DNA of 64,000 nucleotides from Candida dubliniensis CD36 (Eukaryota; Ascomycota; Pichiomycetes; Serinales; Debaryomycetaceae), in assembly GCF_000026945.1 (NCBI RefSeq), contig NC_012867.1:1996501-2060500 (forward strand), in the 5' to 3' direction. Every line of letters starts with the position of its first letter. Positions within the stretch are counted from its first letter, which is position 1. The position numbers were made by a program, and so were the translations under genes. Of this stretch, positions 41,523 to 52,371 are shown piece after piece. The notes beneath the pieces are model-generated. The model was not told the DNA's origin. It ran no database searches and worked only from the letters and a program-made list of their open reading frames with translations.

Positions 41523-43022
41523 ATGTCTTCTAAAGGAATAACCAAAAAGAAAGTCAAATCTTTGAAAAATTTAGATTCTACCAAGAAGTTGGCTGAAAAA
41601 ATCAAACAACAAGCATTACAGAAACAACAACAAAAACAACAAAAACAAAAAAATGAAAATGAAAACCAAAACCAAAACCAAAACCAAAACCAAAACCACA
41701 CAGAACCTTCCACCTCCTCTTCCTCTTCCTCTTCCTCTTCAATCACAACAATCGACCCTGATGCAGAATTAAAATTTAAAACATTTAAAGAATTAAATTT
41801 AGTTCCAGATTTATTAGAATCTATTGAATCAATGAAATTCACAAAACCAACTCCAATTCAATCAGAAGCTATTCCTCATGCTTTAGAAGGTAAAGATATT
41901 ATTGGATTAGCACAAACTGGATCGGGTAAAACTGCAGCATTTGCTATTCCTATTTTACAATCATTATGGCATGCTCAACAACCTTATTTTGCATTAGTTT
42001 TAGCCCCCACTAGAGAATTAGCTTTCCAAATTAAAGATACATTTGATGCCTTGGGGAGTTCAATGGGATTAAGATCAAGTTGTATTGTTGGTGGTATGGA
42101 TATGATGGATCAAGCAAGAGATTTAATGAGGAAGCCTCATATTATCGTGGCCACCCCGGGAAGAATTATGGATCATTTAGAACATACAAAAGGATTTTCA
42201 TTGAAAAATTTGAAATATTTAGTTATGGATGAAGCTGATCGTTTATTAGATATGGATTTTGGTCCAGCATTAGATAAAATTTTAAAAGTAATACCAATTA
42301 AACGTATTACTTATTTATTTTCTGCTACTATGACTAATAAAATTGAAAAATTACAACGAGCTTCATTACATAATCCAGTAAAAGTATCAGTATCATCAAA
42401 ATATCAAACTGCTGATAATTTAATTCAATCAATGATGTTAGTTAATGATGGTTATAAAAATACTATATTAATTCATTTATTAAATGAATTTATTGGTAAA
42501 TCAATAATTGTTTTCACAAGAACTGTAGCTCATGCTCAAAGAACAGCATTATTGGCAAGAATTTTAGGATTTAATGCTGTTCCATTACATGGTCAATTAT
42601 CACAATCACAAAGATTAGGATCATTAAATAAATTTAAATCTAATCAAGCCAATATTTTGGTGGCTACTGATGTTGCTGCTAGAGGATTAGATATTCCATC
42701 AGTTGATATAGTGATAAATTATGATATTCCTACTGATTCAAAAGCTTATATTCATCGTGTAGGAAGAACTGCTCGTGCTGGTAGATCAGGGAAATCTATT
42801 TCTTTAATTACTCAATATGATTTAGAAATGTATTTACGTATTGAAAATGTTTTAGGGAAAAAATTACCAAAAGAAGATAAACCACCAAAAGAAATATTAG
42901 ATGCATTACATGTTCATGTTGATAAGGCAACTGCTGAAGCAATTAGACAAACTAAAGAAATACATGATAAAAGAGGTGGAAGAAGAAGAAATAGAGATGA
43001 TGCTGATAGAGAAGAAAGATAA
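41523..43022 (+). CDS. RRP3: DEAD-box RNA helicase Rrp3
   Basis: Start at the internal M at 41523 ([10 protein letters not shown]); the upstream part of the frame is A-rich leader. 499 residues. An N-terminal basic, Gln/Asn-rich tail (1-75) is followed by Q motif F-T-K-P-T-P-I-Q (about 104-111), A-Q-T-G-S-G-K-T (motif I), P-T-R-E-L-A, T-P-G-R, D-E-A-D, S-A-T and [10 protein letters not shown] (motif VI). The family run [12 protein letters not shown] points to Rrp3 rather than other DEAD proteins. Known role: 18S rRNA processing at site A2 and neighbouring cuts. Divergent from SSF1, another ribosome factor, with under 300 bp between. Confidence 0.93.
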   Translation: MSSKGITKKKVKSLKNLDSTKKLAEKIKQQALQKQQQKQQKQKNENENQNQNQNQNQNHTEPSTSSSSSSSSSITTIDPDAELKFKTFKELNLVPDLLESIESMKFTKPTPIQSEAIPHALEGKDIIGLAQTGSGKTAAFAIPILQSLWHAQQPYFALVLAPTRELAFQIKDTFDALGSSMGLRSSCIVGGMDMMDQARDLMRKPHIIVATPGRIMDHLEHTKGFSLKNLKYLVMDEADRLLDMDFGPALDKILKVIPIKRITYLFSATMTNKIEKLQRASLHNPVKVSVSSKYQTADNLIQSMMLVNDGYKNTILIHLLNEFIGKSIIVFTRTVAHAQRTALLARILGFNAVPLHGQLSQSQRLGSLNKFKSNQANILVATDVAARGLDIPSVDIVINYDIPTDSKAYIHRVGRTARAGRSGKSISLITQYDLEMYLRIENVLGKKLPKEDKPPKEILDALHVHVDKATAEAIRQTKEIHDKRGGRRRNRDDADREER

Positions 43023-43043
43023 AAACACAACCTTATCACATTA

Positions 43044-43047
<4 letters not shown>

Positions 43048-43078
<31 letters not shown>

Positions 43079-43079
43079 A
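43048..43079. repeat. (AGT)n microsatellite
   Basis: About ten AGT/GTA units in the short gap between the converging RRP3 and PIB1 genes. Confidence 0.9.
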
Positions 43080-43098
43080 ATATAATAATAGGTATTTA

Positions 43099-44127
43099 TT
43101 ATTTATGTAGAAAATGAACAGGACATTCACCATAACCTTTCTTATTAAACCAATCTTTAATACATTTGTAATGGAAAACACATAAACATTCCAATCGACC
43201 AACTTTATCTCCAGGATTTAAACTTTCCAAACAAATCACACATTCATCATACTCATCATCATAATCATCACCACTGTCGTTTTTATAATCTTCCAGTTTA
43301 TTGGTGGTCTTTTCAATAGGTAAGGAATTACTTCCACTTTCTATATTTTCATACATTGGTTTTGGGATTGGTGGTATATTATAAACCAACATTTTATTCT
43401 TTAAAGTTTTCAGATTATCAGGAGAAAATCTATTAGAATGATTAGTATCAAAATCAAAATTAGTTAAACATTGATTAATATGAAATTCTTTAAATTTTTC
43501 ATAATCTTCATTAGATATTTTTTGTAAATAAGTTTTATCTTGAGCATGAGAATGAATATCAGCAATATATAATTTCAATAAATTAGTAGCACAAACAGGA
43601 CATAAATTTGAATCTGATGACAGTTCATGACTAAGTCCTTTTAAAGATGGAGTTGAATTATGTAAATGTCGAGTATATTGATGACTTGCATGTTTAGTAA
43701 GACTATTATTATCGCCATCTCCATCGCCATCGCCATCGCCATCTTCACCACCACCATGGTGGTTGTCACCATCATGATTGGTCTCCACACTTGATGCATT
43801 TGTAGTGTGGCTTCTATTGTCACTATTAAATAATGCCCGTCTAATCATTAATATTTCTTCAACACATCGATCACAAGTCCTATATTTAGTATGCAGTTTA
43901 GAATATTGAGGAACAATTACATCTGGATCAGTAACTATTGGAGTATTAGGGAAATAACTTATAAATTGTGATGAACAATCACCACAAACAACTTTGCCAC
44001 ATTTTCTACAATGATGTCTTCTATTAAAGAAAATATTATAAGGTCTTTCACAAATAAAACATGAATTAACTTCAGAATCATCTTGCCATTCAAGTAAATC
44101 ATCATCAGTATTTATTATATGTGACAT
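43099..44127 (-). CDS. PIB1: FYVE-RING E3 ubiquitin ligase Pib1
   Basis: Start at the internal M at 44127 (M-S-H-I-I-N-T-D-D-D); the upstream extension is low complexity. 342 residues. FYVE domain at about 10-95: W-Q-D-D, R-R-H-H-C-R-K-C-G and V-C-G-D-C-S-S-Q-F, ending C-D-R-C. Middle: Asp/Gly repeats and a C-P-V-C motif (about 175-180). The C-terminal RING starts C-V-I-C-L-E and has C-V-F-H-Y-K-C-I-K-D-W-F. Known role: binds PI3P and ubiquitinates cargo on endosomes and the vacuole (yeast Pib1). Confidence 0.92.
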   Translation of the reverse strand: MSHIINTDDDLLEWQDDSEVNSCFICERPYNIFFNRRHHCRKCGKVVCGDCSSQFISYFPNTPIVTDPDVIVPQYSKLHTKYRTCDRCVEEILMIRRALFNSDNRSHTTNASSVETNHDGDNHHGGGEDGDGDGDGDGDNNSLTKHASHQYTRHLHNSTPSLKGLSHELSSDSNLCPVCATNLLKLYIADIHSHAQDKTYLQKISNEDYEKFKEFHINQCLTNFDFDTNHSNRFSPDNLKTLKNKMLVYNIPPIPKPMYENIESGSNSLPIEKTTNKLEDYKNDSGDDYDDEYDECVICLESLNPGDKVGRLECLCVFHYKCIKDWFNKKGYGECPVHFLHK

Positions 44128-44833
44128 AGTTTGGGAATAGGAAGTATATTGTGATTGAGGTGAGGTGGGAAATACTAAAAACAAAACAAAAACAAAAAAA
44201 AAAAAAACTGGGGTGGGGAGAAGAAATTATGAATAGATGTTAATTTGATTAAGAATTCAAATCCAATAAGAAGAAAACAAAATTGAAATGATAAAAAGTC
44301 TTGTTTATAGATTGTAGATAGAAAAGGGAAAAGTGAAAAGGAAAAAGGGAAAAGGGGGGAAGGGAGGTGATCTATTCTTTGTTTCTTTCTTTATTTGATT
44401 GTAAAAATTTCTTATCAAAAAAAAGAAGGATTAAGAAAATCACAAGGAGTGTAAAAAGTACAATTGTCACTGAGTCGTGGCATTCGACTCAAATATCTAA
44501 CAGATTACATTACTGCTAACTTAACAGCTTAACTCAACTTACAATAGTTGGACCATGAACCAAACAAGTTAGCAGTAGCAATAAATGATTTGCTTAATTG
44601 ATGACCTATGTTCTTTAGATCTGTTTTTATTTTACACAACTAATTATTATTTATTAAAAAGGGGGTTTATAAATAGTTTTATGAATCCGACACGTGATAT
44701 TACATAAGCAAAATACAAATCCGTCAGTTCCCACGACCAATATTTTTGTTCGATGAAAGAAAACAAAACCAATATGAAAAGTTCAATCAATTATTACTAC
44801 TCAATACTACTAACCACCAAGAATATTTCAATT
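44128..44833. other. PIB1-SRB7 divergent promoter region
   Basis: No gene. G-rich tracts on the + strand (44208-44220, 44342-44370), a palindromic ATCACGTG near 44691-44698, and the SRB7 upstream DNA. Confidence 0.55.
44691..44698. promoter_or_regulatory. Possible Cbf1-type E-box (CACGTGAT)
   Basis: Reverse form of RTCACGTG, 135 bp upstream of the SRB7 start. Tentative. Confidence 0.28.
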
Positions 44834-45421
44834 ATGGCAGATAGATTAACTCAATTACAAATTTGTTTGGACCAATTAATTCAACAGTTTAATTCGACAG
44901 TAAATTATGTCAATACGAGTACAGAACCAAGTCTTTTAGATGACGACGATGTCAATTCTTATTCCAATATGGCCGCCAATGCCCCATTACCACAATCCCA
45001 ACAACAACAGCAACAGGAAGAACAACAGATTCAACAAGAACAACAACAACAACCAGAACAACAACAACAACTAGAACAACTAGAACAACAGCCAGAGCAA
45101 TCAGAACAACCACAACAAAGTAACCCTGAATCAAAGACCACTTCTCCACCAAAACGAAAAGTTAACTTTGACAATGTTGTCAATGAATTATGTACAGATT
45201 TAATTTTGAAAAGTCGACAGATTAATATGTTAATTGATTCTTTACCAGGTATTGGAGTTACACCAAATGAACAAATGAATTTAATTAATGAATTAAGTGA
45301 TAAATTACAAACTCTCGAGGAAGAAAGAATTGAAAAAATTAAAGAAAAAGATAATTTATTAAATTTATTAGAAAATATGATTAAAGAATTAGCTAATGGT
45401 ATAAGAGAAACAAGAATATGA
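44834..45421 (+). CDS. SRB7: Mediator subunit Med21 (Srb7)
   Basis: Start at the internal M at 44834 (M-A-D-R-L-T-Q-L-Q); the family starts exactly so. 195 residues versus 140 in S. cerevisiae. N-terminal helix Q-I-C-L-D-Q-L-I-Q-Q-F-N-S-T-V-N-Y (about 9-25). A Gln/Glu-rich insert follows (about 50-100), then the conserved P-P-K-R-K, F-D-N-V-V-N-E-L-C-T-D-L-I-L-K-S-R-Q-I-N-M-L-I-D-S-L-P-G-I-G and a coiled-coil end. Known role: middle-module Mediator subunit, heterodimer with Med7. The Gln-rich insert is microsatellite-like and should be polymorphic. Confidence 0.93.
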   Translation: MADRLTQLQICLDQLIQQFNSTVNYVNTSTEPSLLDDDDVNSYSNMAANAPLPQSQQQQQQEEQQIQQEQQQQPEQQQQLEQLEQQPEQSEQPQQSNPESKTTSPPKRKVNFDNVVNELCTDLILKSRQINMLIDSLPGIGVTPNEQMNLINELSDKLQTLEEERIEKIKEKDNLLNLLENMIKELANGIRETRI

Positions 45422-45429
45422 TAAATAAT

Positions 45430-45465
<36 letters not shown>

Positions 45466-45472
45466 TTTATTA

Positions 45473-47650
45473 TTAACCCGTATATGTCATACAATCAATA
45501 TCCCAATTTGAAAACCATTTATGAGAATTACATTGATTTAATGTCCATGGTAATCCATATATGATAGGTATAAATTCATAAAAACAATATGTTGCACTGA
45601 CAAATATTGTTATGGTTATTATATTACCAATAATTTTATTTTTAGTCATAAGATAATTCAAATATTGACTTAATAATAATATACCAAAATTTAATGCCAG
45701 TAAATAATGATGTAAATATAAATTTCTTGACATAAAACAATATGGAATATAATTAATTAACCATCCTAATAAATATTGCCAGGAATTATCATAAAAGTTT
45801 GAATATGATGAAGGTGAGATAGAATAAGGATTTAATCTTATAAATAAATAAATGGACCATTTAAATATCGTTATTAAAACCACAGAAAATACCAGATAAT
45901 AAATAACGACATTTCCTAAATAATAAATTAAACTTGAATCTTCATCAATTAATTTCAAATTATAATTATTGAAAAATGCAATACCTCTAGATAAAATAGG
46001 CCAATTTAAAAATGGTTTAGAAGTATAAGGATGAGGATTATTAAATTGTTTATTTAAATTAAACATGATTTTATGAGTTTCAATTAATTTTGACCAAAAT
46101 GAAAATTTAGGGAAATTTTTCAATTTATTAGTTTTATTATTTAATAATGGATGTGATGACAGTTCAATATACCATAATGTATTTGGAATTGTTGGTTCTT
46201 TAACACATAATACTTCATTTTGATATTGACCCCAATCTGGTAATTTTTGTTCATGACTCATAAGATTACATCGAATTCCTTGATGAATTAATTGGAAAAT
46301 AGTTTCTGTAGTTCTTAATTTAATTAATGGTAAATCATTTGTGGAATGAGATTTTTTCATTAATATTCGAATTTTAAATTCATAATTTTCATTACCTAAT
46401 AATCCTCTTGTTTCATTCCCATTTACTTCATAACTATAATCATGTTCAGAAATAGGTGGACGAATATCATTAACATGTAAATAATGTCCAGTGGATTTAT
46501 GATATAATCTAATAATATCACCATCTTTAATTTCTTTTTCATCAGTCATCAATTTTTCTTCATTATATTTTTGTTTGGTTTCAATTATCCATTCATTATT
46601 AATATCAGGAAAATCATATAATGTTACTTGTTGTAAATTTGAACCTCTTGGATAAGTCAATTCATGTGAATGTAAATATTTCTCTAATGCATTATGTTTT
46701 ATAGTGACAGTACTTCCATATAAAACTTGTAAAGGTTGTTGTTGATAATCATTTAAAGTAGATCTAAAATGTGGTGTCAAAAATCCTGATCCAGGACCTT
46801 CATTTGGCAAATTTTCAAAATGAATATAAAATATTGAACAATATATTATCAAGGGAATCAAAATAACCCCTATTATACGTAAAATGAAATGTTTAATAAA
46901 TTGACCAATTGAAATATTTAAATCACCTAAAATCTCCCATAATTCAATACATGTTAAAATTCCTACCCATAAAAATGTGAAAAATCCAGAAATTTTCAAT
47001 GATATATTTAACCCTAAAGATATTCCAATGAGAAATAAATTTAAATACCAATTCTTTGTAAATGGTTTACGTGTAGTAAATGCTTTATAATTATAAATCA
47101 CCAAACTTTGTACAAATAATGATGGACCTTCTAATAATATCAATCTTGATACTGTCACCATTGAATTCTCCAAACAAATCAATAAAGTAATAATAATTGA
47201 AATGATCAGATTACAACTTATTCTTAATATGAAAAATGTCAATAAAACATGACCAATACCACAAATACCACTAAATAATCGTAACCATAAATAAGGGAAA
47301 TTTTCCGGGTATAAATCACCAATAATATCAATTTGCAAATCGTCATCATCATGTTTAAACAGAAATAATTTACTGATATAATAATAAATTAATTTTCCTA
47401 ATGGTGGATGAATATCAATAAATATAGTCCCATGATAATAATTTTTAATATATTTAATTAAATGAATTTCATCAAATACTACCCGATCAGGAATATATAA
47501 TTTATATAATCGAATTAATGAAATAAGTAAAATTGAAAATATAATAAATTGTTCAAATTTAGATAATTTATGTTCTATAAGATGGGGTTGATAAGTTTTA
47601 TAAAGTCGAAAAGGACCTTGAATATACCCTGATGGTAATTCCTTTGTCAT
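45473..47650 (-). CDS. Protein O-mannosyltransferase (PMT family)
   Basis: Start at the internal M at 47650 (M-T-K-E-L-P-S-G-Y); 725 residues. Many membrane helices in the N-terminal third with the catalytic-loop motif F-D-E-I-H-L and I-D-I-H-P-P-L-G-K-L (about 75-100). MIR-type luminal loops span about 300-470 (I-K-H-N-A-L, Y-L-H-S-H, G-D-I-I-R-L-Y-H-K-S-T-G-H-Y-L-H-V-N). Hydrophobic helices close the C-terminus. Known role: transfer of mannose from dolichyl-phosphate-mannose to Ser/Thr of secretory proteins in the ER. I cannot assign the subfamily (PMT1, 2, 4, 5 or 6). Confidence 0.9.
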   Translation of the reverse strand: MTKELPSGYIQGPFRLYKTYQPHLIEHKLSKFEQFIIFSILLISLIRLYKLYIPDRVVFDEIHLIKYIKNYYHGTIFIDIHPPLGKLIYYYISKLFLFKHDDDDLQIDIIGDLYPENFPYLWLRLFSGICGIGHVLLTFFILRISCNLIISIIITLLICLENSMVTVSRLILLEGPSLFVQSLVIYNYKAFTTRKPFTKNWYLNLFLIGISLGLNISLKISGFFTFLWVGILTCIELWEILGDLNISIGQFIKHFILRIIGVILIPLIIYCSIFYIHFENLPNEGPGSGFLTPHFRSTLNDYQQQPLQVLYGSTVTIKHNALEKYLHSHELTYPRGSNLQQVTLYDFPDINNEWIIETKQKYNEEKLMTDEKEIKDGDIIRLYHKSTGHYLHVNDIRPPISEHDYSYEVNGNETRGLLGNENYEFKIRILMKKSHSTNDLPLIKLRTTETIFQLIHQGIRCNLMSHEQKLPDWGQYQNEVLCVKEPTIPNTLWYIELSSHPLLNNKTNKLKNFPKFSFWSKLIETHKIMFNLNKQFNNPHPYTSKPFLNWPILSRGIAFFNNYNLKLIDEDSSLIYYLGNVVIYYLVFSVVLITIFKWSIYLFIRLNPYSISPSSYSNFYDNSWQYLLGWLINYIPYCFMSRNLYLHHYLLALNFGILLLSQYLNYLMTKNKIIGNIITITIFVSATYCFYEFIPIIYGLPWTLNQCNSHKWFSNWDIDCMTYTG

Positions 47651-48318
47651 GGTAATCAATTTAGTGTAATATAATGTAAACAATAGAGTTATAAATGTAA
47701 ATGGGTTGTGTAATTAATGGTGGTGGTGGTGGTGATTATTGTTGTTGTCGTTGTTGTCGTTTTGGGCTGAAAAAAAAAAAGGAAAATTTTTTGACCCACC
47801 AACCAACCAACCAACCACGAAATAAAAAATAAAGAGTGAATCAATGAATCTTGACGTTACACGATCCAATTAACAACAACAACAATTGATAAATGATAAA
47901 TAACAAAACTCATTAAAGTTTATATAAGCAATTTCTTATTTTAGAAAGGCTTTATCAATTGATAGTCAATTGCTGCTTAGATCTTAAGAGAAGTTTAAAA
48001 AAGAAGAAACCCTACCAACCACCACCTCCACCTCCACCCCCACCCCTTTTTCATTCATTTACTTATTTCGCAGATCCAATATTTACTTTGTTATCAATCA
48101 CACCAAGAAACTTTTTAAAAAAAAATTCATGAATCTTATTACAATTATTTCATTATTTCTTTTCGGGATGAAATTACAATATATAAAGGTCAACAATTGA
48201 ATCAATCAGATTTCTCCATGTTGTTGTTGTTGTTGTTTTTTTTGGGAGGGCAAAGTAATACTTTCCAAGTAATAAACCAAGTGTTAAATCCATTGATTAG
48301 TTATTCAAGATTGTAACA
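47651..48318. other. PMT promoter and spacer to the small-gene array
   Basis: No gene. GGTGGT and GTTGTC repeats (47717-47760), CCAACC repeats (47796-47816), and a C-rich tract (48017-48048) 270 bp before the first array member. Another GTT run at 48220-48236. Confidence 0.55.
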
Positions 48319-48474
48319 ATGTTTGATGGACGTTATCATAAAAGATTTTTCAATATTATAGATAAACAAGTCAAAAATAATGTACTTTATCTTAAAGTTC
48401 GTTATGTGGATGGTGAATTTGCTACGTTGGATGCATCAAAAGTAACATTATTTGTTCCAAAGACATCTGACTAG
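48319..48474 (+). CDS. Small single-domain family, member A (51 aa)
   Basis: First member of the array described in the summary. Starts M-F-D-G, then F-F-N-I at 10-13, R-Y-V-D-G at 28-32, and ends P-K-T-S-D. It matches the family at D3, G4, F11, I13, V18, Y24, R28-Y29, G32 and P47. It lacks the K-x-F ending and stops four residues after P47, so it is the shortest and most divergent member. Function unknown; a chromo-like or SH3-like single domain is inferred from the family pattern. Lies 670 bp from the divergent PMT gene. Confidence 0.7.
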   Translation: MFDGRYHKRFFNIIDKQVKNNVLYLKVRYVDGEFATLDASKVTLFVPKTSD

Positions 48475-48985
48475 AAGTGTTATATCTGGATCTACAATAA
48501 TTAATTGAGAGATATCTTCCTACAATGTGTAGTAGTTTTTTTTTGTTTTTCATTTGTTTATATGTGTATAATATAGTCTTTGAATTATATCTATATATAC
48601 ATATATTTATATATGTATATTGAGTTTATGTGTATCACACTAATATATATATATATACTTTCTTTCCCACACTCCACATTCTTACCCTTACCCTTATATG
48701 TCTCTTTCATTTTTCAAAATTTAAACTCTTGAATCATGACGATTCTCAATACAATAATCTTAAATTTAATCTATTCTTTTATTATTAAACTTTAGAAATC
48801 ACCCCTAAATTTAATATCGGTCATCAATTTTCTTCAATACTTAATTCTTCCAATTATTCATCATTTTGGAAATTTAAATAATGTTGAATTTGTCAATTTT
48901 TGAAGTCAAAGGTATATTATAAAAATGGGTTAATATTCATTGTTCATACATTCCATAAACCAACGTATCAAATCAAATTATTATC
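48475..48985. other. Array spacer A-B
   Basis: No gene. TA runs (48588-48615, 48643-48657) and AT-rich DNA. Confidence 0.55.
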
Positions 48986-49174
48986 ATGCGTGACGGAATT
49001 ATCCAAGGAAGACCATTTTTCATTTTGGCTGATGAAATTAAGCATGGAACAGCTTATTATACTATAGTTTATTTAAGTGGTATACATGAAACTTTTTCAG
49101 AAATGGAATTAAGAAAGTTATCTCCTGAAGCTATTGGGAATTTCAAACTGAGAAGAATAAATACCAACACATAG
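48986..49174 (+). CDS. Small single-domain family, member B (62 aa)
   Basis: Starts M-R-D-G-I-I-Q-G-R-P-F-F-I, then H-G at 20-21, Y-Y-T-I-V-Y at 24-29, S-G at 31-32, E39, L42, S-P at 46-47, I50 and F53. Ungapped match to the family over 43 positions. The tail (K-L-R-R-I-N-T-N-T) is basic; its CTG codon would read Ser in this clade. A complete, intact frame with promoter-like AT-rich DNA before it. Function unknown. Confidence 0.8.
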   Translation: MRDGIIQGRPFFILADEIKHGTAYYTIVYLSGIHETFSEMELRKLSPEAIGNFKLRRINTNT

Positions 49175-49567
49175 AATACTTGGACCTGGGTAGTTTTAGT
49201 AATAACAAGGAGGAGGAGATAATTAATGACAGGGGGGTGGGGGCTGTTACTAAAATCAATGATAATTGTATCGCGATTGGTTTTTTTTTTTTTTCTCCGC
49301 CAAAGATAACAACCACCACCACCACCACCACCACCACCGACAAATTAATCAAGACAATTGACAATTGTTGTTCAAGAACTATAAAATCATTGTATTAGTT
49401 GATGATACAACTTATGTAGATATATTTAGAGAATTTATATTTCAAATAAATTTATTTTAAAATCAAACCATATAAACAACTAATATTCTTTTTTTTTTTT
49501 TTTTTTTTTCTTTTTAAGGTAAAACAATGTAAAACAATATAATCAAAATCATCACCATTGGCCCTCA
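49175..49567. other. Spacer between member B and the F-box gene
   Basis: Holds a CCA run (49310-49338) and T-runs (49279-49294, 49490-49509). It is the shared 3' flank of B and the converging F-box gene. No gene. Confidence 0.6.
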
Positions 49568-51667
49568 TCACCACCGCCAACCATATTGATGATGAAGCAT
49601 CTCATCTTCATCTTCTTCTTCATCATCAATCATCTCATCATCATCTTCATCATCAATCATCTCATCTTCATCAAAATCACTTTCACTACTTTCTTCAGAT
49701 TCAAATGGATCAAAATGATCATTGGTAAAATATAAACCACGTTGGTAAATTGGTGGTGTTGTTTCATTCAATTGAGTAAGAAATACTGATAGACCATTAA
49801 TTTGTTGCATTGTTTGTAACAAATCAGGGATATTTACCCCAAAATTTCCAACAGCATCTACTTCTAAAATTGCATTTTTGAATTTTTCTTCATTGAAGGA
49901 TACAAGGAAAGATGACAAGAATTGAATATTACAGAAGCCTACATTTAACGTTTGCAAAGATTGTAATGGTAATTTTACATAAACTACATCTTTTAAATTA
50001 TTCTTTAAAAGAGATAAACTTAAAAGATTTGTTAATTTATAAAGATTCATTACATCAATTATTCCCATTTGCAGTAACGTTAAATGTTTTACAGCCACTG
50101 GTAATAATTCTCCATCAAGTCTTTCCAAACATCCTCCTCTAATGGTGATTTTTTCAAGACTTGATTCTTTCAAATTCATTAATTCAAACATCAGCTGATC
50201 AATATCAAACCCCAAAAGAAATAAATTAGTCAACATCAAAGGCCATTTAATTTTTTCTGTAATTGGATTGATATGACAATGTTTCTTAGCAACCAAATGT
50301 AAACATAAAAGATTTTTAGGTAATTGATAAATAAAATCAATATTTTCAAATGTCAAATATTCAACTTCTAAAATAAATTCTAAAACTGTTGAAGGAATTT
50401 GGAAATTTTTATCGAAAATAATTGTTGGTGCATGAATACGTACATACTGCAAACAATCACCTTGAAATTTGAAATTTTCATTAATAAAATTTAAATTTAA
50501 AAGTTCCAATTTTTCTAAATTTTCTGGTAAAACTAAATTTCTTATATCATTTCTAGCATAATAACTTGATCTAATGGATAATTGTTTTAAATTTGGTGGG
50601 AAAATTAACAGTGGACTACTATTACCATCACCACCACTGCTACTACTACCATCCAGAGAACGAATTCTATCATTCCCATCATAATTAAAAGAAATTAAAT
50701 TTGAAGGGTACCATGGAGTTTCAAATAATGAAATTGGGAATAAACAATTTTTAATATTTAAATGTTTTAAATGATGATATTGTTTTATAAATTCAAAATT
50801 TGTCATAGAAAAACAATCAATTAAATGTAATTCTTGTAAAAATGGAGCACAAATACCAATATCATCAATATTAACCAAATTAGACATATTAATTGATAAA
50901 TATTGTAAATTTGTCATTTCTTTCAGAATAAAACAAACCATAGTTGAATGAGTAATAATGGTTAATTTACGTAAAGATCTCGATGGAAGAATTAAAATAA
51001 GATTAGCGGTTTCAATTCGTAATTCTTCCAATTCATTAGGTAAAATAAGCAAACGAAGGGTATCAATAGGAATATCTAATAACAAATCTAATTTTCTCAT
51101 GCCAGGAATTATGTAGTTATGTAAACTGGTACGAAACAATGAAACATTGGTTGCAATTAATGGTAATGGAAATGGAATTTTGAATCCAATTAAAACAATT
51201 GAATCAAACCAAATTTTTGAATTTATTAAAAGATCGGATAATTCTTGTGGTGTTAAACCAGTTATTGAATTAAAAGTACCACTAATACTTTGGGCTTGTT
51301 GTAAAAGTTGAGTTGATCCATCTAAAACACGTCTTGTAGCATTAGAATATTGAAAATTTAATGATTTAGGATAAATTGAATATAAATCAATAGCTTTCAT
51401 TAAATTATCAAAAGTGATTTTAAAAAATTTACAATTACAAGGTTTATAATTGAAATTTAAATTATATTCACTTCTTGAATGTCTTTCAACAAAACCTGTG
51501 ATCTCTACTTTTGAGAAAATTTCTAAAATGACCAACCTTCTAACAAGTTGGAAATACAATAATTCTGGCAACATACATCTTGGAATGTTGCTAATAATTC
51601 GCATAATAAGTTCATTTGGTAAATTAATCAAATTTGAGAATAACTCAACTTCAGTGGTTATAATCAT
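49568..51667 (-). CDS. F-box/leucine-rich repeat protein
   Basis: Start at the internal M at 51667 (M-I-I-T-T-E-V-E-L); upstream is a Thr and Ser/Leu repeat leader. 699 residues. F-box-like segment at about 13-50: L-I-N-L-P-N-E-L-I-M-R-I-I-S-N-I-P. Then many LRR-like units (for example L-R-I-E-T-A-N-L-I-L and L-Q-Y-L-S-I-N-M-S-N-L) up to about 640, and an acidic end of Asp/Glu with a final G-W-R-W. Such proteins usually recruit targets to SCF ubiquitin ligases; no target can be inferred. It lies inside the small-gene array, on the opposite strand. Confidence 0.78.
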   Translation of the reverse strand: MIITTEVELFSNLINLPNELIMRIISNIPRCMLPELLYFQLVRRLVILEIFSKVEITGFVERHSRSEYNLNFNYKPCNCKFFKITFDNLMKAIDLYSIYPKSLNFQYSNATRRVLDGSTQLLQQAQSISGTFNSITGLTPQELSDLLINSKIWFDSIVLIGFKIPFPLPLIATNVSLFRTSLHNYIIPGMRKLDLLLDIPIDTLRLLILPNELEELRIETANLILILPSRSLRKLTIITHSTMVCFILKEMTNLQYLSINMSNLVNIDDIGICAPFLQELHLIDCFSMTNFEFIKQYHHLKHLNIKNCLFPISLFETPWYPSNLISFNYDGNDRIRSLDGSSSSGGDGNSSPLLIFPPNLKQLSIRSSYYARNDIRNLVLPENLEKLELLNLNFINENFKFQGDCLQYVRIHAPTIIFDKNFQIPSTVLEFILEVEYLTFENIDFIYQLPKNLLCLHLVAKKHCHINPITEKIKWPLMLTNLFLLGFDIDQLMFELMNLKESSLEKITIRGGCLERLDGELLPVAVKHLTLLQMGIIDVMNLYKLTNLLSLSLLKNNLKDVVYVKLPLQSLQTLNVGFCNIQFLSSFLVSFNEEKFKNAILEVDAVGNFGVNIPDLLQTMQQINGLSVFLTQLNETTPPIYQRGLYFTNDHFDPFESEESSESDFDEDEMIDDEDDDEMIDDEEEDEDEMLHHQYGWRW

Positions 51668-52193
51668 GGTGGTGGTAGTAGTAGTAGTATAAAGTTTGAT
51701 CAATGAAGGAGGGAGAGAGAGAGAGAGAGAAATATAAAAAGAAAGAAAAAAAAAAAAAGTGTTATTGGAAAAGTATTTTGCACCCAATAAAAATGATTAT
51801 TGAAATTTATTTGTTTGAAATTTATTTGTTTGAAAGAAGTTTTTAAATTCTTTTCTAATTTTCCTTGTTTTAAACCTTGATTTCTAAGAGATAGATATCA
51901 AATAAAGAAAAATTCCAAGTAATAATAATAATAATAATAATGATGGATGATGATGATTGACTTACTTTCTTACCTACCTACCACATGATAATAATATTGA
52001 GGCAGGTCTTTGCTGATCCCAACAAGAGTTAACAAACCAACAAAACAAAACAAAACAAATATCTTTAATTTTGGGGAATGATGAATTTTCCAAACAACAA
52101 CAACAAGAACAACAACAACGACAAATAATCCCCATCCCATTGATCTAGATTTATGGTTATAGGATATTATGGGAGAAGCTATGCATTTGCAGC

Positions 52194-52224
52194 ATGCCTG
52201 CCTGCCTGCCTGCCTGCCTGCCCA
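52194..52224. repeat. (CCTG)n microsatellite
   Basis: Seven or so copies of the tetramer GCCT/CCTG on the + strand. Confidence 0.9.
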
Positions 52225-52318
52225 TGATCGGTTGAAATTGCAATTAAATTTAGACTTCAAAAAATGACAAAAAAGAAAGGAAAGAAAATAATTAGACGAT
52301 TTAACTACCACAAATTAA

Positions 52319-52371
52319 AAGTTCCAAAGTTCCAAAGTTCCAAAGTTCCAAAGTTCCAAAGTTCCAAAGTT
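52319..52371. repeat. GTTCCAAA octamer tandem repeat
   Basis: Six perfect copies of the 8-nt unit GTTCCAAA plus a partial copy, upstream of the F-box gene. Confidence 0.92.

Noticed and set aside
18206..44698. Enrichment of CACGTG E-boxes
   Set aside because: Three intergenic matches plus one in a coding region (about 9157) are close to the number expected by chance; listed only as possible sites.
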